From Paraconiothyrium sp. Pb-2020 (taxonomy: Eukaryota; Ascomycota; Dothideomycetes; Pleosporales; Didymosphaeriaceae): 64,000 nucleotides of DNA. How positions within the stretch are numbered: the first letter of the stretch is position 1; the number at the start of each line of letters is the position of its first letter. A program made the position numbers and the translations under genes. The DNA is taken from NCBI GenBank assembly GCA_022419385.1, contig JAJUBI010000002.1, positions 4,340,001 through 4,404,000 on the forward strand. The letters run 5' to 3'. Positions 10,186-22,410 of this stretch are shown one piece after another. Below the pieces are notes generated by a model that had not been told where the DNA came from, did no database searches, and saw only the letters and a program-made list of their open reading frames with translations.

Positions 10186-11416
10186 GTGATGTCATGGCGT
10201 ACATGCAGAACAGCTGGTCAATTTGATGGAAATGAGGTGTAGACCCGATAGGTACTACTCTTCTCGATTAGTATAGTGACTTCTTCAGGCGTTCGGTGCT
10301 GTGGATTGGCGTCCTCAGATCGCGGGCTTCCAGGCACTTCCACAATCCACCCAATATAGATTTCGAGTTTTTTTCGTCTCGAACAAAGTCACTTTCTGCG
10401 ATGTCCCTTGTGCGCCCTCGATCCCTCTCCTCAACGCAGCTAGCGTATCCGCCACGCACCAGCCCCCGACGTGGCGGTGCGCCGACGGAGGATTACCTTC
10501 CGCCCGCGCCGCGTGCTCTCCCGAGTCGAGATCCCAGAAACACGCACCCGGTTCCCCTTTACACATCTTGGTATCCGTCAGAAACGTGTCTGGCGCGTTT
10601 GACGTGTCTCGAAAGGGTACAAGATTAGCGACTTCGGCTCCTGACTCGAAGTATTGACATTCTTCGCGAGGCCTCTGATGCGGGCGACGTCCAGAACACG
10701 ACGGGTCTCCCCCGGTCGTGCCGTTCAAGGTGAAACGCGCAGCCGAAATTGGCGGCATACAGGGGTTGCGGCGTGGGTGCCGCGGTGCGTAAGCGCAAAC
10801 AAACCTTGTATCGAGAGGCGTAGCGAGAGGAGTGAATCAGCTACCGCTTTGGTACTCGAGGCCCGATGGATGAGGAATGTGCGACAACTTGGGCAAACGT
10901 TTGGGAGCACAGCTTGACACGCCTCAGGTACCAGCACGAGCTGGCGAAACAGAGCGGTTTCTATACGCGTGTCTATCCTTGTGTCGTGTACACGTAGGTG
11001 GTAATTAGAGCGATGGTGGCTGGTAGGACAACAGCTGTGGGTGAAATCTGGACTGTACTCGGGCTGGTAGCGCTCACATGCGCACCGGAGGAATCGACGA
11101 AAACGCATTACTGCGCCGTTCAATAAGTCGACTATCGGTGTTGCCCGCTGTCAATGCACCGCGCCGCGTGGGTCCAAGGCAGTTGGTGTCCCAGGATCGT
11201 GGACTGAGGAACGATAGCATCCACCAACGGCCGTTTCGGAACAAATGCAGCGCACGCGTATGTTCCTTAGACGCCCCACCTCTGATCCTATGAGCCTGCT
11301 CCCGCAAATCCAGAATCCTACGCTGTCATCGTCTCCCTTCGCAAACCCATCGATGACTGTTGTTCGATTGTGATAATTCTAGGGTTTCGCACGAATGAAC
11401 TGGCAGTCACATCACT
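10186..11416. other. Intergenic, no supported gene
   Basis: Contains overlapping open frames on both strands, for example minus 10315-10758 (147 codons, ATG start). None has recognisable domains, and the overlap of many GC-rich frames suggests chance. It includes the promoter of the rhodopsin-type gene. Confidence 0.45.
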
Positions 11417-12668
11417 ATGTGGCTGCGACCTCGTGAGAGTGACGGCGCTGATTCTATCACCAACTATGTGAATCCGGAGAAAGAGTTGAATGCAGGACTG
11501 TGGTCTCTATGGGCGGGTGCGACTTTATTCCTAGGCCTGAGGCTTTATTGCAAGATTACTCGTCGCCATGGCCTATGGTACGATGACTATATTCTCATAC
11601 TCGCGTGGGTGAGTACCTCAGGCGCTTATATGCAAATTGGATTCATGCTAAGGATACTACAGAGTATGCTATTGCTTACCGATGCGATGATCTCTCACCA
11701 ATACGCGACCGGCTACGTACCAGTTAATGGATCAAAGTGGGACGATCGAATGCACATTCTCATCAACATATCGTCGTGTACCAACGTCCTCGGCCAAGCT
11801 TGGAGCAAGACCGCGTTCGGTGTCACCCTGCTCAAACTCACCAACAGATATCAGCAATGGATCATATGGTTCTGCATTGTCACGATGAATGTATGGATGG
11901 CTGTGAAAGTAATCTTCCAGTGGGCAAAACTTTGCGACGAGGAGAGTTATAACGTCTGGTACAGACTAGACTTCTGCCTCGACAAGACCTTTCGCGACGA
12001 CTTCAAAGAAGCTGGCAACATTTACAACATCATAATGGACTTTGTTTTTGCATTCTTTCCCTGGTGGATAACTTGGAAGCTGGACATGAGGAAGAATGAG
12101 AAAATCGGTCTTTGTGTCACGATGAGTCTTGGAGTTGTGTAAGCTGCACTTAATATCCATCAATACTGGGCATCGGCTAACATCTTCTAGTGTCGCGGTA
12201 GTCGCAGCAGTCCGCGTAGCCTGGAAAGATGAGGGGAATAAGCGTGATCCCTTTTACTATCAACGTAACGGCATATCAAACGTCTGGTACTCGTCCGAAG
12301 TCGCTGGAACCATCCTCGTTCAGTGCATACCCGTCCTACGCCCTTTCCTCCGCGAAGTGCACGCCTCTCTCACCTCTAAGCGCCTTCCTTCTGAGGGTAC
12401 CACCAGTCGCCGCAGTTGGGCCTGGACTGTGAGCAAGAAGCGCGACAGCACCGTTCCCGGCACCCCAATCATGGACTTGAAAGCCCTGGAAGGCACCAGC
12501 GGGATGAACGGGCTCAACTTTGGGTTCAACGAGACCAAGATCTCCAGCAACAACGGGCTTGAGCTGGAAACAATCCGAGAGATAGACGATGAAGAAAAGT
12601 CAGGGGGTATTACTAGGGGCAGGAGCTTTAGAACAGCCAGTTCTAAGCGGTCGGAGCATTTATTTTGA
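11417..12668 (+). CDS. SAT4/rhodopsin-domain integral membrane protein
   Basis: Three exons: 11417-11608, 11663-12138, 12191-12668, giving about 381 aa. Intron 1 is 54 nt (a multiple of three, GTGAGT...CTACAG), so it can be misread as coding; removing it restores the family junction LILAW-SMLLLTD. Intron 2 is 52 nt. The protein has about seven hydrophobic segments in the first 270 residues, the WYDDY motif after TM2, FATGYV-like HQYATGYV, a cysteine-containing loop, WS-KTAFGVTLLKL, and a WYSSEVAGTILVQCIPVLRPF block typical of this fungal-specific family, followed by a hydrophilic cytoplasmic tail of about 110 residues. Members are plasma-membrane proteins of mostly unknown role, some proposed as GPCR-like. 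Substrate or ligand cannot be inferred. Confidence 0.85.
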
Positions 12669-13722
12669 AACCTCGGTTACTTCAAGGGTGTGAAACAGGC
12701 GTTTGGGTGTGGTTTGCCTGCGTGCAGGGACATGGACATGGCGGCTTCAGTCTTTGGAAGACATACCCGGCCCGACGCCAAAAAGCATTCATTACCACAC
12801 AGCGCTTTCGTATGTATGAAGGAAATGTATTATACACGGCCTAATTATCGGTTCTATTTGCACACTGAGCTTCATTCCCAACATTTTGAAGTGAGTCTAA
12901 GCTATATGAACAAATATCTAGGGAAATGTGGAAATCATGAAAGCCTTGCCCTTCGGTCTTCTGGCACGGTTGCAAGAGTCTCTACGTGGCCCATGGGGCA
13001 AGCGTTTGGCCGAAAAGGTCGCAATACTCAGAAGGAAACAGGGCATGCGTGGAGACTTCTAATGCATATACATGTAGCTAGAGACAACACAACACTGAAA
13101 CATTAACGTGGCATGATTCGCGTCTACACCTCTCAGGCTTTTGGAGCACCCATAGGTTCTACAGCAATATTGTGAGCATATTCATCGGCACCCTAAATAT
13201 GTGTCGGTATTTGCGTTGGGGTGCGGCGACGATTAATACGACCAATATGGTTGTTCACCAGGGTATGTGCGGACCTGCTATCGGCGCGAGAAACAAGATA
13301 TACCGATAGGATGAAAGTCGATGCCAAGGATAACAGGGCTCTCATTATCCTTTCTCTATCTTTGTACGTATATGGGATTGAACTAGCAAGAGCCGCCACA
13401 CAAAAAACGATGAAACGCCTATCTGGAGCACATCACACCATGACGCTCCCTCATTGGGAAGGCGCATGTACTCTCGCCTTTTGCTTCCGAATATGCGAGA
13501 TCTTTCGCATCAGTAAGCGATCGGTGTGCACTCTAATAGGTGCGATACTGCTACAGCCGTATAGGATAGCAAGGCTATTGGTTGGCTCTCGGGTTGGAGT
13601 GCGTGCCTCAACGCCTTACGTTGGGGGCCAGCCTCGTGCAAACGAGCAAAATCATGTCGACTTGCTCTCGTCTGCTCAAATTGATTCGTTCGAGGTCGGA
13701 GTCCTCGTCTGCGCGCGTTGCG
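12669..13722. other. Intergenic, no supported gene
   Basis: 3' flank of the rhodopsin-type gene and upstream region of the next gene. The open frames here have no recognisable motifs. The frame containing the next gene's ATG is open further upstream (from 13582, alternative ATG at 13654). Confidence 0.45.
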
Positions 13723-14653
13723 ATGGCATCTCGTGCCTTCACGGCAACCCTACCATCCATCTTCCTCTGCTTCGCAGCCTTCACTCACTTCGTTGGCGCG
13801 CAAAAGGTTTACTGGGTATATCCATCATCATCAGGTCGAGCCGAAGACTTTGGAGACAATATCTTAATGCAGCTTAATAGCAAGCAGACTCTACAGTGGC
13901 AAACAGTGCGGCCAAAATCAAAGCTTCAGCCCTTTCAACAACGGGATGGCGGCTCAACCGCTATGGGTCCTACCGGTGGTGAGAAAAGCAGTTGAATTTC
14001 AACGTCAAACATTACTAACGGAGCAAGTAGACATCGAAGGAAAATAATACAACTGGACTGTGTACTCACGTGAATTTGATCTTGACGATTCTCCTGTTTT
14101 CTATCTGGAGGTAACAGTGTCGGAAGATGATGGGTCTTCACCATCTTTCGAATCTTGCCATTACTTCAACATCACCACTGAAGCATTAACCTCGTCGAAC
14201 TCCTTCGCGCCGTCAAGCGCCACCAGCACGTCTTCACCCGCACCGAGTACAACTGCCTCAACGACGACTCCGACGTCTACAACCAATACGACCGAAACCC
14301 CCACACCCCAATCCAGTAATAATATTTCTACTGGTGCAGCAGTAGGAATTGCTATAGGATCCACGGCTCTAGTGCTCATCGCGGCCGCGGCGCTTGGACG
14401 GTGGTTCTGGCGTCGCAGAAAGCAGGATAACTCAGGAGGTCCGACAACCAACATGTCCGAAGACAACAAGATAGGGCAATGGCAGCGAGCGGAACTGGGG
14501 GCGGGCGAAGCCACACGTCATGAGGCTGCCATGGAAGGTACAAGGGCTGAACTTGACGGTGGCCGGAGCCATGTACCTTCGGTTTACCACGAGCTTGACG
14601 GAAATGGTGGACGTGTGGATAAGAGTAATGGAGAACATGATGCGCAGGGGTAG
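13723..14653 (+). CDS. Single-pass Ser/Thr-rich membrane protein with an in-frame stop
   Basis: Exon 1 is 13723-13978 and exon 2 is 14031-14653; the 52-nt intron has a GTGAGA donor and a TACTAAC branch site. The ATG at 13723 opens a signal peptide ending near FVGAQ; a short ectodomain (KVYWVYPSS) follows. Exon 2 encodes YNWTVYSREFDLDDSPVF, SCHYFNIT, a Ser/Thr-rich stretch of about 50 residues, one TM helix (about 14331-14397, GAAVGIAIGSTALVLIAAAA), an RRRK stop-transfer and a cytoplasmic tail with SVYHELDG. This is the layout of fungal wall-anchored or sensor-like proteins. The exons join in frame, but codon 91 is TAA (14045-14047) just before YNWTV. No splice choice removes it, so the gene is truncated or contains a base error. 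Confidence 0.6.
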
Positions 14654-15263
14654 ATTTGAAAGAAAGAGAGTTGAGCTCGATTGATCCGCACACCCAGTTG
14701 GAGTATATGTGGATCAACCTTGACTATACCTCCAAGGTTCATACACAGACCATTGTGTGGGCATTCAAGAGCACAGGCTTTGAAGTTAGCGTTTTCGAGA
14801 GCCAAGAGTTGGTGAACCTGTCCCGAAAGTAGCCAAAAGCACAAAGGTAAGTTGGAACGGGATAGTGGCCTACTGCAGTATTGAGGAACAGCATTTTTTG
14901 GTAAAGCATATGGCTGGTGCGGCTAGGCATGCTCGATTTGGAAGGCTTCGCTGAATGGTTCCTGTTGACTTATGTTCTAATGCATGCAGTTGTGCGAAAG
15001 GACTCACGTCGCAGGAGATGGCGAAAGGAATAGGGTCAAATACAATGGGAACAAATGCGATGCTTTCGAGTTGTTAGGCGTCTCTTCTGAAATAACGATA
15101 ATAGTAGAATACGTTCGACATCGATTGCCAATCGAAACAACATTCCAATTAAATTTATTCTTGCCAAGCAACCCTATTGTTCTTTCTGTGGAACTGTCTG
15201 TTGTATTATCGTCTCTTTGATTGAATGTGGGTTTCTCATTTTTCGAAACGATTCATCAAGCCT
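14654..15263. other. Intergenic between convergent genes
   Basis: 3' flanks of the membrane-protein gene and of the conserved unknown at 15264. AT-rich; nothing recognised. Confidence 0.5.
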
Positions 15264-15846
15264 TTATACAGCCGAGTCCTGCTTAGCGAATGTTCTTGCC
15301 AGCGCTTCAATGCTGTCTACAATCCTCTTGAAGTCGTCCTTCTGCTCGCCCGCAATTTCATTGATGACGTCTGCCGCCGAGTCATCTTCTGCATTACCCC
15401 ACTGAATCTCGAATGTGTTGAAATCCACCTTAGTGTCCAGGCCGTAGACGTCTTTCGAAGCGTGCGATGGGAAACCACGTAGCTGGCTCACGAGAGAAAG
15501 GAGTTCTTTGACATCGTCACTGTATATTGCTGTCAGATAAGAGAACAATACAGCAACCCAGACGAGTAGGGTCGTGGCTAGATAGAGTAGTGAAGTTATA
15601 AAAGCTTACGTGGGAATATCGCCTTTCTTCTCCGACGACTTTCCACCGCCATTGTACTCGGTGCGTCGAATGCTTGCGGAGCGATTGGGCTCGCCAATGA
15701 CTTCGATCTGATGCGTTGGAGTTCCTGGTAGATTTGTATCAGGTTTTGTCTAACATCAGATGCATGATGTTCATCTTACCGGAGAAAGGCTTAGAGATGA
15801 CAACCTGGAACTCTCCAGAGGGCGGTGGGGCTACTTGACGGGGCAT
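15264..15846 (-). CDS. Small protein of unknown function
   Basis: Three-exon model: 15846-15780, 15724-15610, 15519-15264, about 145 aa. Introns of 55 and 90 nt have GTAAGA and GTAAGC donors; phases agree at both junctions. The N-terminus MPRQVAPPPSGEFQVVISKPF leads to a basic Ser/Arg stretch (NRSASIRRTEYNGGGKSS) and a helical C-terminus with VKELLSLVSQL, DFNTFEIQWGN and DDFKRIVDSIEALARTF. No signal peptide, TM helix or known motif. Three well-spliced exons and an acidic-amphipathic C-terminus argue that it is real; I do not recognise the family. Confidence 0.65.
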
Positions 15847-16919
15847 ATTGATAGTATGCTCGTTGGTAGTAGAATACAAAACGTAGTTGGAATGGTGGGA
15901 TACGAATCCAAAGAATTTGTTCCTCGAGAATGTGGTGCGATATGTGGTCATAGAAAAGTTTATGCACGTACACTTCAAAGCTAGCAATCATGATGTCAAC
16001 ATGAATCATTGGGCGGGCTTCTGCGCTGGACCCTTTCGTTATTACATTCCCCGTGACATGTGAGCATCTGATTATTACAGACTCAAACTGATTTTTCAAC
16101 TCGATTGAGCATCTCTATAGTCGTAGGGGATTATTCCATGAGGGTCGCGATCTTGGTGCACCTCCGCTAATCCAAAGATGGTTAGCCCACTTAGGACCTA
16201 GACCTGACTGTCACGCTTGTCACGCATGTCACGCTTCCACGTCTCTACCAAGGTTCGCTGCGGTGCAAATGTCATCGACAATCCCACTACACGCGTCCCT
16301 AGCGGGATTTGGCAGAACGCAACGGCGGCGGCAGCACGCCATAAGCGTGAGACAAATCTATAGCGGAAAGCCAAGACATACCCAGATCTATCCAAGTCGG
16401 AAAAGCGGAAGCCAAGACTGCTGATGATTTGTAGGCAGCGCATTCGTTCCACTTTTTGACGTGTGCCAGGCGCAAGAATCACGTTTCGCGGTGCGGGATC
16501 TTGGCATGAACGACTCAAGTTCCGACTTTCGCCATACCATCACGACATCTGGCAGAAGGTCAAGCCTCTCATCCAAGAGATGCAAAGTGCATGTGCCCAG
16601 TAACGATAGATGGCGTGGAGAAGCTAGAATTACCGTTCCAATGGTACAGCAGTATCTCAATAACTGTCAAAGCCACAGGCCGCCGTCCTCCTCGAATGTA
16701 GGGCATCCAGCGGCCAAGCCCAAAGCCGAACGGACGCAAAAGTAATGCGGTCGTTTGCACCCGTAGGAGCTTCATAGCTTGGCAAGGCCGGCAAGATCCC
16801 AGTGGGTGATCTTCATCGAGATACATAATGAACCAACGGGCAGATTGGGGTAGCTCCAACGCCCGCGTAAGGGTTTGACTGTTTATTCTCTTTTCAGGCC
16901 TTGCGACATAACATACCGG
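15847..16919. other. Divergent intergenic region
   Basis: About 1.07 kb upstream of both the small unknown gene (minus) and the SLC6-type transporter (plus). Short frames on both strands lack motifs. Three near-identical CACGC(T/A)TGTCACGC copies at 16213-16232 are a small local repeat. Confidence 0.45.
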
Positions 16920-19574
16920 ATGGCTTTTCAATACCTAAAGAAAGTGGGCAATCTACTTGCACCGCCTCCCCCAACATCAGACGATGGACGCGACCAATGG
17001 CCCTCGCGTGCCGCTTTTGTAGGTACAACGTGGGTGCTCGTGCCTGGTGATTATCTCGATGTCTCAGACTCTCAGATATCCACTTGTGCTGGAAGATCCG
17101 GACATCAACAGCCAGCTGAAACCCACTCCCACTCCCTCTTTTGAACGTCGCACTGATTTGGTGACCCCACTTTTTAGCTGCTCGCTGCGATGGGCGGTTG
17201 CGCAGGTCAAGGCAACCTGTTGCGATATCCGTCTGTGTTGTATAATAATTATGGACTTCAGTGGTTTGTCCCGTACTTGCTCGCTGTATTTTTGGCAAGT
17301 CTCCCAGGTTCTAATTGGATGTATTCTTCCTCTTCCTTCATTCACGACAGAACAAAGGATCTTTCATTCGCTTTGCTAAGACAGGAGCGATTGTATCATC
17401 CCAACATCTTTGTGACATACACTGACTTTGTACCTTCGGGTTCGGCAGATTGCTATACCGTCCCTAATCCTGGAGGTCTCCATCGGCCAAGCGTATCGCG
17501 GGGGCACCGTCATCGCATTCAACAACATCAATCGCCGCTTGAAGGGAGTGGGCCTTGGACCCGTGATAGTCAGCTTTATTGTTGTGCAGTATTTTACAGT
17601 CAACCTTGCCTGGATCATGAGCTACTTTCGATGGAGCTTCACGAGCCCACTGCCATGGCAAGGCCGGCTTGAAGAGTATGTCACGCCTGGAAATGAGATT
17701 GACATGTCCCAGACATATACACCATATCATACACTCAGCCTTTGAAGGTGTACTGACTTTCTACCAGCTTCTACTGGAATGACGTCCTGTCTGTTGGTAA
17801 CATCACAGAAGGCAGCTTGAGTCCCGATGGCAGCTCGGTACAAGCTTATACAGGTTATCCTCACGTTAAAGTCGTTGGAGAGACTGTGGGATGGTCTATA
17901 TTTGTTTGGTTTCTCATCTGGATTTCGATTTTCCGTGGAGTTGGCATGACTGGTCGAGTCGTATACTTTACAATGGGCCTGCCCATTGTCACCACGATCA
18001 TCTTTGTAGGCAGAGCACTCTCACTTGAGAATGCAAGAGAGGGAGTCGCACTCGTTTGGACGAATTGGCGAAGCGATCAGTTGGCCTCTGGAACTGTATG
18101 GCAGACTGCTGTCGGACAAGTAAGTGTCGAATTGAAACGTAAATGCGCGTCACATGCACAGCAATCACGACTAACTATGATAGGTTTTCTTCTCGACTGG
18201 GATTGGCTTTGGATACTTCACGAGTTATGCTAGCTACAACCAAAAGCACGCTAACGCTGTAATGGATGCGATTCTCATCTGTGGTAGTAATGTGCTATTC
18301 GAGAATTTCGCGGCATTTGCCGTTTTCGGTGTGGTCGGTTATCTGCGAAGGTGGCCTGAAGACGGCGTTAGGTGAGTAGATATATATACTCCAAGAAAGA
18401 TGATGCTGAGGTCGACTGTACTAAATTCATTTTCAGACTCGGTGCCTTCGTCGTGGGCTTTTTGACACTGCCTGAAGCTGTGCTACAGATGCCTGGAGCC
18501 AACTTCTGGGCTATTCTGTTGTTCTTCACTTTGATAGTTTTAGGTTTTAGCTCTGCATTCGTCATGCTGGACGTGGTTGTTACACTCATCTGTGACTCTG
18601 GTCTCACGAAGCTGTCGCGACCGTGGGTCGTTACGATACTTACTGTCATATCTTTTCTCATGTGTATTCCGGTGAGTTTAACCCACTGAGTGCTTGCAGC
18701 GCCAGCTTACAGAAATCATAGTATTGCACTGAATTTGGCTACTACCTTTTAGATGGTGTCGATCGGTGGGTCAACAACATTGCACTCATTTTCGTGGTCT
18801 GGACCGAGGTGACTAGCTCGACGACAGTATACCGATGGTCCGACATCGTTGAGCAAACTGGCCTTGCAGCATTTGCTGTTTACAATTTCGGCTTCTTCGG
18901 TGGTCAGCTCTTCGGCATCGTTTTGGCGCACGGCATCAGCAACCCTGGAGCCGGAGTGGGCGCAGGCCTTGGCCTATATGTTGTTTGCGCAATTATTGCA
19001 ACTTTTATCGCGCGTTCCCCAGATACCGCTGCCCCAAGATTTACGAAGAAGGATATTTGGAACTCGAGCACTTTCATCCATAGGTTCTGGTTCCTTGCTT
19101 TTTACTCCGTAAGTCCGCCCTTAGCAAATATCGTGCCAATGTCACACGACTTATATATCGCAGGGAAACCAACTACGCCGCGACCTGAATGTCATCGTAG
19201 GCGTCGGCCAAAACTGGAGGATTCCTTCTTTCCTTCCCATCCTCCTCCGCTACATCAGCGGCCCGGTCCTCGCAATCATCTTCTCGTTTGCTTATCCAGA
19301 GTTTCACACCCTACGCTACGATCCTATGATGATCTGCGGGTTTGTTCTGAGCCATCTCACCATGTTAGCCATAATCCTTGGCTACGCCATTCCGAGGTAT
19401 TATGATCCAGTGATTCCTGTGGAACGGCGCGGAGAGGGTACAGAGCCGACGGTGGCAATGGAAAGTAAGGGTGAGTTGGGTGGCAGGCCAATTTCGAACA
19501 TGGCGGAAAGGGGCGAAGTACCGCCTGGGTATGATAGTGACGAAGACAGAGCGCGGGTCAAGGTAACAAAATAG
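16920..19574 (+). CDS. SLC6-type sodium:neurotransmitter-symporter family transporter
   Basis: Eight exons inferred: 16920-17018, 17178-17294, 17449-17675, 17768-18119, 18184-18371, 18437-18671, 18722-19108, 19164-19574; all phases agree, about 671 aa. TM1 carries the family signature AAMGGCAGQGNLLRYPSVLY with the unwound GN, followed by WFVPYLLAVFL and SLILEVSIGQAYRGG; about 12 TM helices follow, including FSTGIGFGYFTSYASYN in the TM6-7 area. The tail is hydrophilic with ERRGEG and PPGYDSDED. The intron at 17295 uses GC-AG (GCAAGT), which restores the FL-IAIPSLILE alignment; introns 1 and 2 are long (159 and 154 nt). The family couples Na+ to amino-acid or osmolyte uptake at the plasma membrane; the substrate is unknown. 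Confidence 0.85.
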
Positions 19575-19814
19575 GAAGTTGGGCCCTGCCTCGGATCGAC
19601 ATTGAAGCATGGCTTGGATAGTTTTGGAGACAGCGTCAGTACCAGTAGAATATGAATTGCTTGCGTCTCGGGTTAGACAGTTGCTGATCTGGAAACCACC
19701 TCATATGTCCAGTATCCGATGAGCACCGAGCCAGAACGAAATAGTTCATGGCAACCCCATCTAGAATAGTATGTGAAGGTGTCCATAGGAAGCCTCAAGA
19801 GTGAAAACATGATT

Positions 19815-21084
19815 TCACTGGGCGATTCCTTCAGGTCTGCTGGTGAGCGCCTGTAGCCATGCCAATTCCGCTCTCACCTCTTCACCTTCATTCTCTCCTT
19901 CCTCATATTCCAAATCATCTTCTCCTTCGTCCGATCCTTCCTCCACTAGTTGTTCTTCCTCGTCTTCGTTATCCTCATCATTGTCCCCTTCGCTGCCCCC
20001 TTCGCTGCCCCCCTCGCTATCCTTGTCTTCTTGACGTGTAGATTCCTGCTGTTCTTGGGCACGAGGTTGCTGCAATTTCTCTTCGTGATCCCAAACCCAT
20101 CCCAAGCCGAGTCTTCCGGGCTTTGACAGCTGAAAATCTTCCTGCCCCTCCACGCCTATCCATACTTTCCAGCCCCATGACAACTTATGCAGGTCCAGAC
20201 TCCTCCAGAAAGTCCAGCGCAGACGTTCGTCCTTGCTTAGGTACTCTTGGGGTATGAAGCCAGACTCGAGGTCCCAAAGCATTGTTTTGATGTTTTGACT
20301 GAATGTCCAATCATTGTGCATCCATGAAGCGGCAATCTTTTGATCAAATAGGAAAATAAGCGCATCGGTTGAATTTACACCCCCGCCAATAGCTTCCCAC
20401 AACACCTTCACCTTACTGATGGGTGCGGCGATCGGGGGCGAATCCATAATTTCAGATTCAGGTAAGACAGAAGCAGGGACTGGAGACTTTGCGACCGGGC
20501 TCACTGGATTCGAGCTCATCAGCGCTCTTTGTGTTATCAAGGTCGCTTTCAGGCGGTCTAGATCACGGCCAGACCTGGATCCCCCGTTGAGGAACGATAA
20601 GCTTAAGTTTGGATCGCGTGATGACAGGTCGATCAAGGAAGTTACATCGATGATGGATGGTTGGGACCCATCCAGTATACGCAAGGCCATCGGTCCCCTA
20701 GGTTCTTCGGCGGGCAGGAAGAAGGTTTCGATATACTCGTTTACATCCGTTATACGAAGACCTATGTTCCTAGAACGCGGATTGCGAGAACTCCATTCTC
20801 TATAAACTTGGCGGCAGGTCAAGATGAGGCCAGTGAATTTATCGGCGTCCGGCCAAGGTCGATGTAGGGCATTGATGATGATCGATGTCTCATTCGGATT
20901 TGGCTGAGCGCATGGTCCAGTATATTCGTAAATGTAGTCACGAAGCTCTGCAAATCAAGATTAGATGTGTCAGTTCCCTATACCTGATAGACTGACCTCT
21001 CGGTAGAGTCAAGAAGGGAAATATCCCATCTCGTACATAGTTACCAGTTTCGCACGATGGTCCGATGGCAGCTTCCACGTCCAT
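19815..21084 (-). CDS. F-box-like LPxELR protein with acidic C-terminal tail
   Basis: Exon 1 is 21084-20997, with a 49-nt intron (GTCAGT...TTTGCAG); exon 2 is 20947-19815; about 406 aa. The splice rebuilds FPFLTLPRELRDYIYEY, the LPxELRxxIY opening found in many fungal F-box-like proteins, followed by LILTCRQVYREW. A middle region with several Trp residues (WRSLDLHKLSWGWKVWIGV) precedes a very acidic tail, about residues 330-385, rich in Glu, Asp, Ser and Gly including SEGG repeats. An adaptor role in SCF-type ubiquitin ligases is the usual guess for such proteins but is not shown here. The acidic tail is encoded by a (GGAG/GAAG)-rich stretch at about 19870-20040. Confidence 0.75.
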
Positions 21085-22410
21085 GTTTTAGGTAGACGTA
21101 ACCACTGGGACCAATTTCAGTGTTGGTGGGTGGGCTGTTCACGCGCGGCTGCAGCCTGCAACGTAGCCCGCCAAGGCGTTAGCTTCATGTGGCTAGGCAT
21201 TGTCGCACCTGCAAAGCTACTGTCACGTGTTGTCGTGACTCCCAAGACTTGATCTCGCATTTTTCCATAGGTGATAATGCCTGCCGCATTGACTATGCAT
21301 CTATGTGATAGGCGGCAAACGGGTCTGTGTTCTAGTCTTCTTAGCCTTGGAAACGCTCACGTCGGACGCGATGCATTGGGCCCGCGCCTTTCCTGAACAT
21401 TACGATGTCAAAATCTAGCTACCGAAATTTCCATTGCTTATTGTGGGCTTACACAACACTCTAAATGTCTTGCAGAGGGATTCGGTGTCAGCTTGAGCGA
21501 TCGAATACCATATGCAACGAAACGGTTCCCTACATGGGTAAATACCGTACGGGGTTTTGCTAGACCCCCGTAAGAGCCCTGCAAGAGAGATTCAATCATT
21601 GCACCCTTGTAAGCGTTATTCAGACTAACAAGTCCCCAGGTAAGGCTTATAAGACTTAAGTGCTCTTAAAAAAGGCTTACTAGATAGTAATGATACCATA
21701 GAAAAAGTATTTCTTACACCCAATATCTCTCTCAATTGAGGCTGTATAGCAAATGCTGTATCCCGCTACGGTAGGTGCGTTGCGCACTCACTTTTCCATT
21801 TAGCAGTCAGTTGCAACGAAAATTGGATTAACCCTGGAACATTTGACTGATGTTGTGACATGACAATGCATGGTCGATTTTAAATCTGACACAAGGGGAC
21901 ATTTATGTAGCAATCAATAAGAACTTCAACAGCATCATACTGGAAACTCTTTTTTTCCTATATATCGTCTTACATCTTGCGTTTCTTCATCCTTCAGTTG
22001 CTAGATGAAGTACAACGAGCGCGTGTTCGTAGTTTGTGAGCTCACACATTATTATCGCTAACGCGGCACACAAACCGCAGACAAGGCTCATCCGTTCAAG
22101 TATCAAAGGTCTTCGTACTAAGCTAACGGGAAGTACCACAATGAAAATCCCGAAATACCATGAATATCTTCAAGATTTCTTCATGGGCAGATGCCCATTC
22201 ACCGGAGTAATCATGTGAGACATATTTCACAGACAACCTCAGCATGACTGCTAGCAACCTTGGAAGTTCACTACACGTGCGATCCTTCGTCATGATCATC
22301 TGCCAGCTCAAATTCCGTTCTTAGGGATATGAATCCTCCGGGTTTTTCCCCTGAGTTCAAATACACTGGTCAACAGCCACTCAGGCAGATCAACCAGCTA
22401 CTTTCTCAGC
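21085..22410. other. Gene-free spacer, partly AT-rich
   Basis: About 1.3 kb between divergent F-box-like genes. The part 21540-22050 is AT-rich with TTATAAGACTTAAGTGC-like runs and no coding frame. A degraded element is possible, but no terminal repeat or transposase motif was seen. Confidence 0.45.

Noticed and set aside
10315..10758. 147-codon minus-strand frame with an ATG
   Set aside because: Overlaps several equally long frames on both strands in a GC-rich stretch; no motif.
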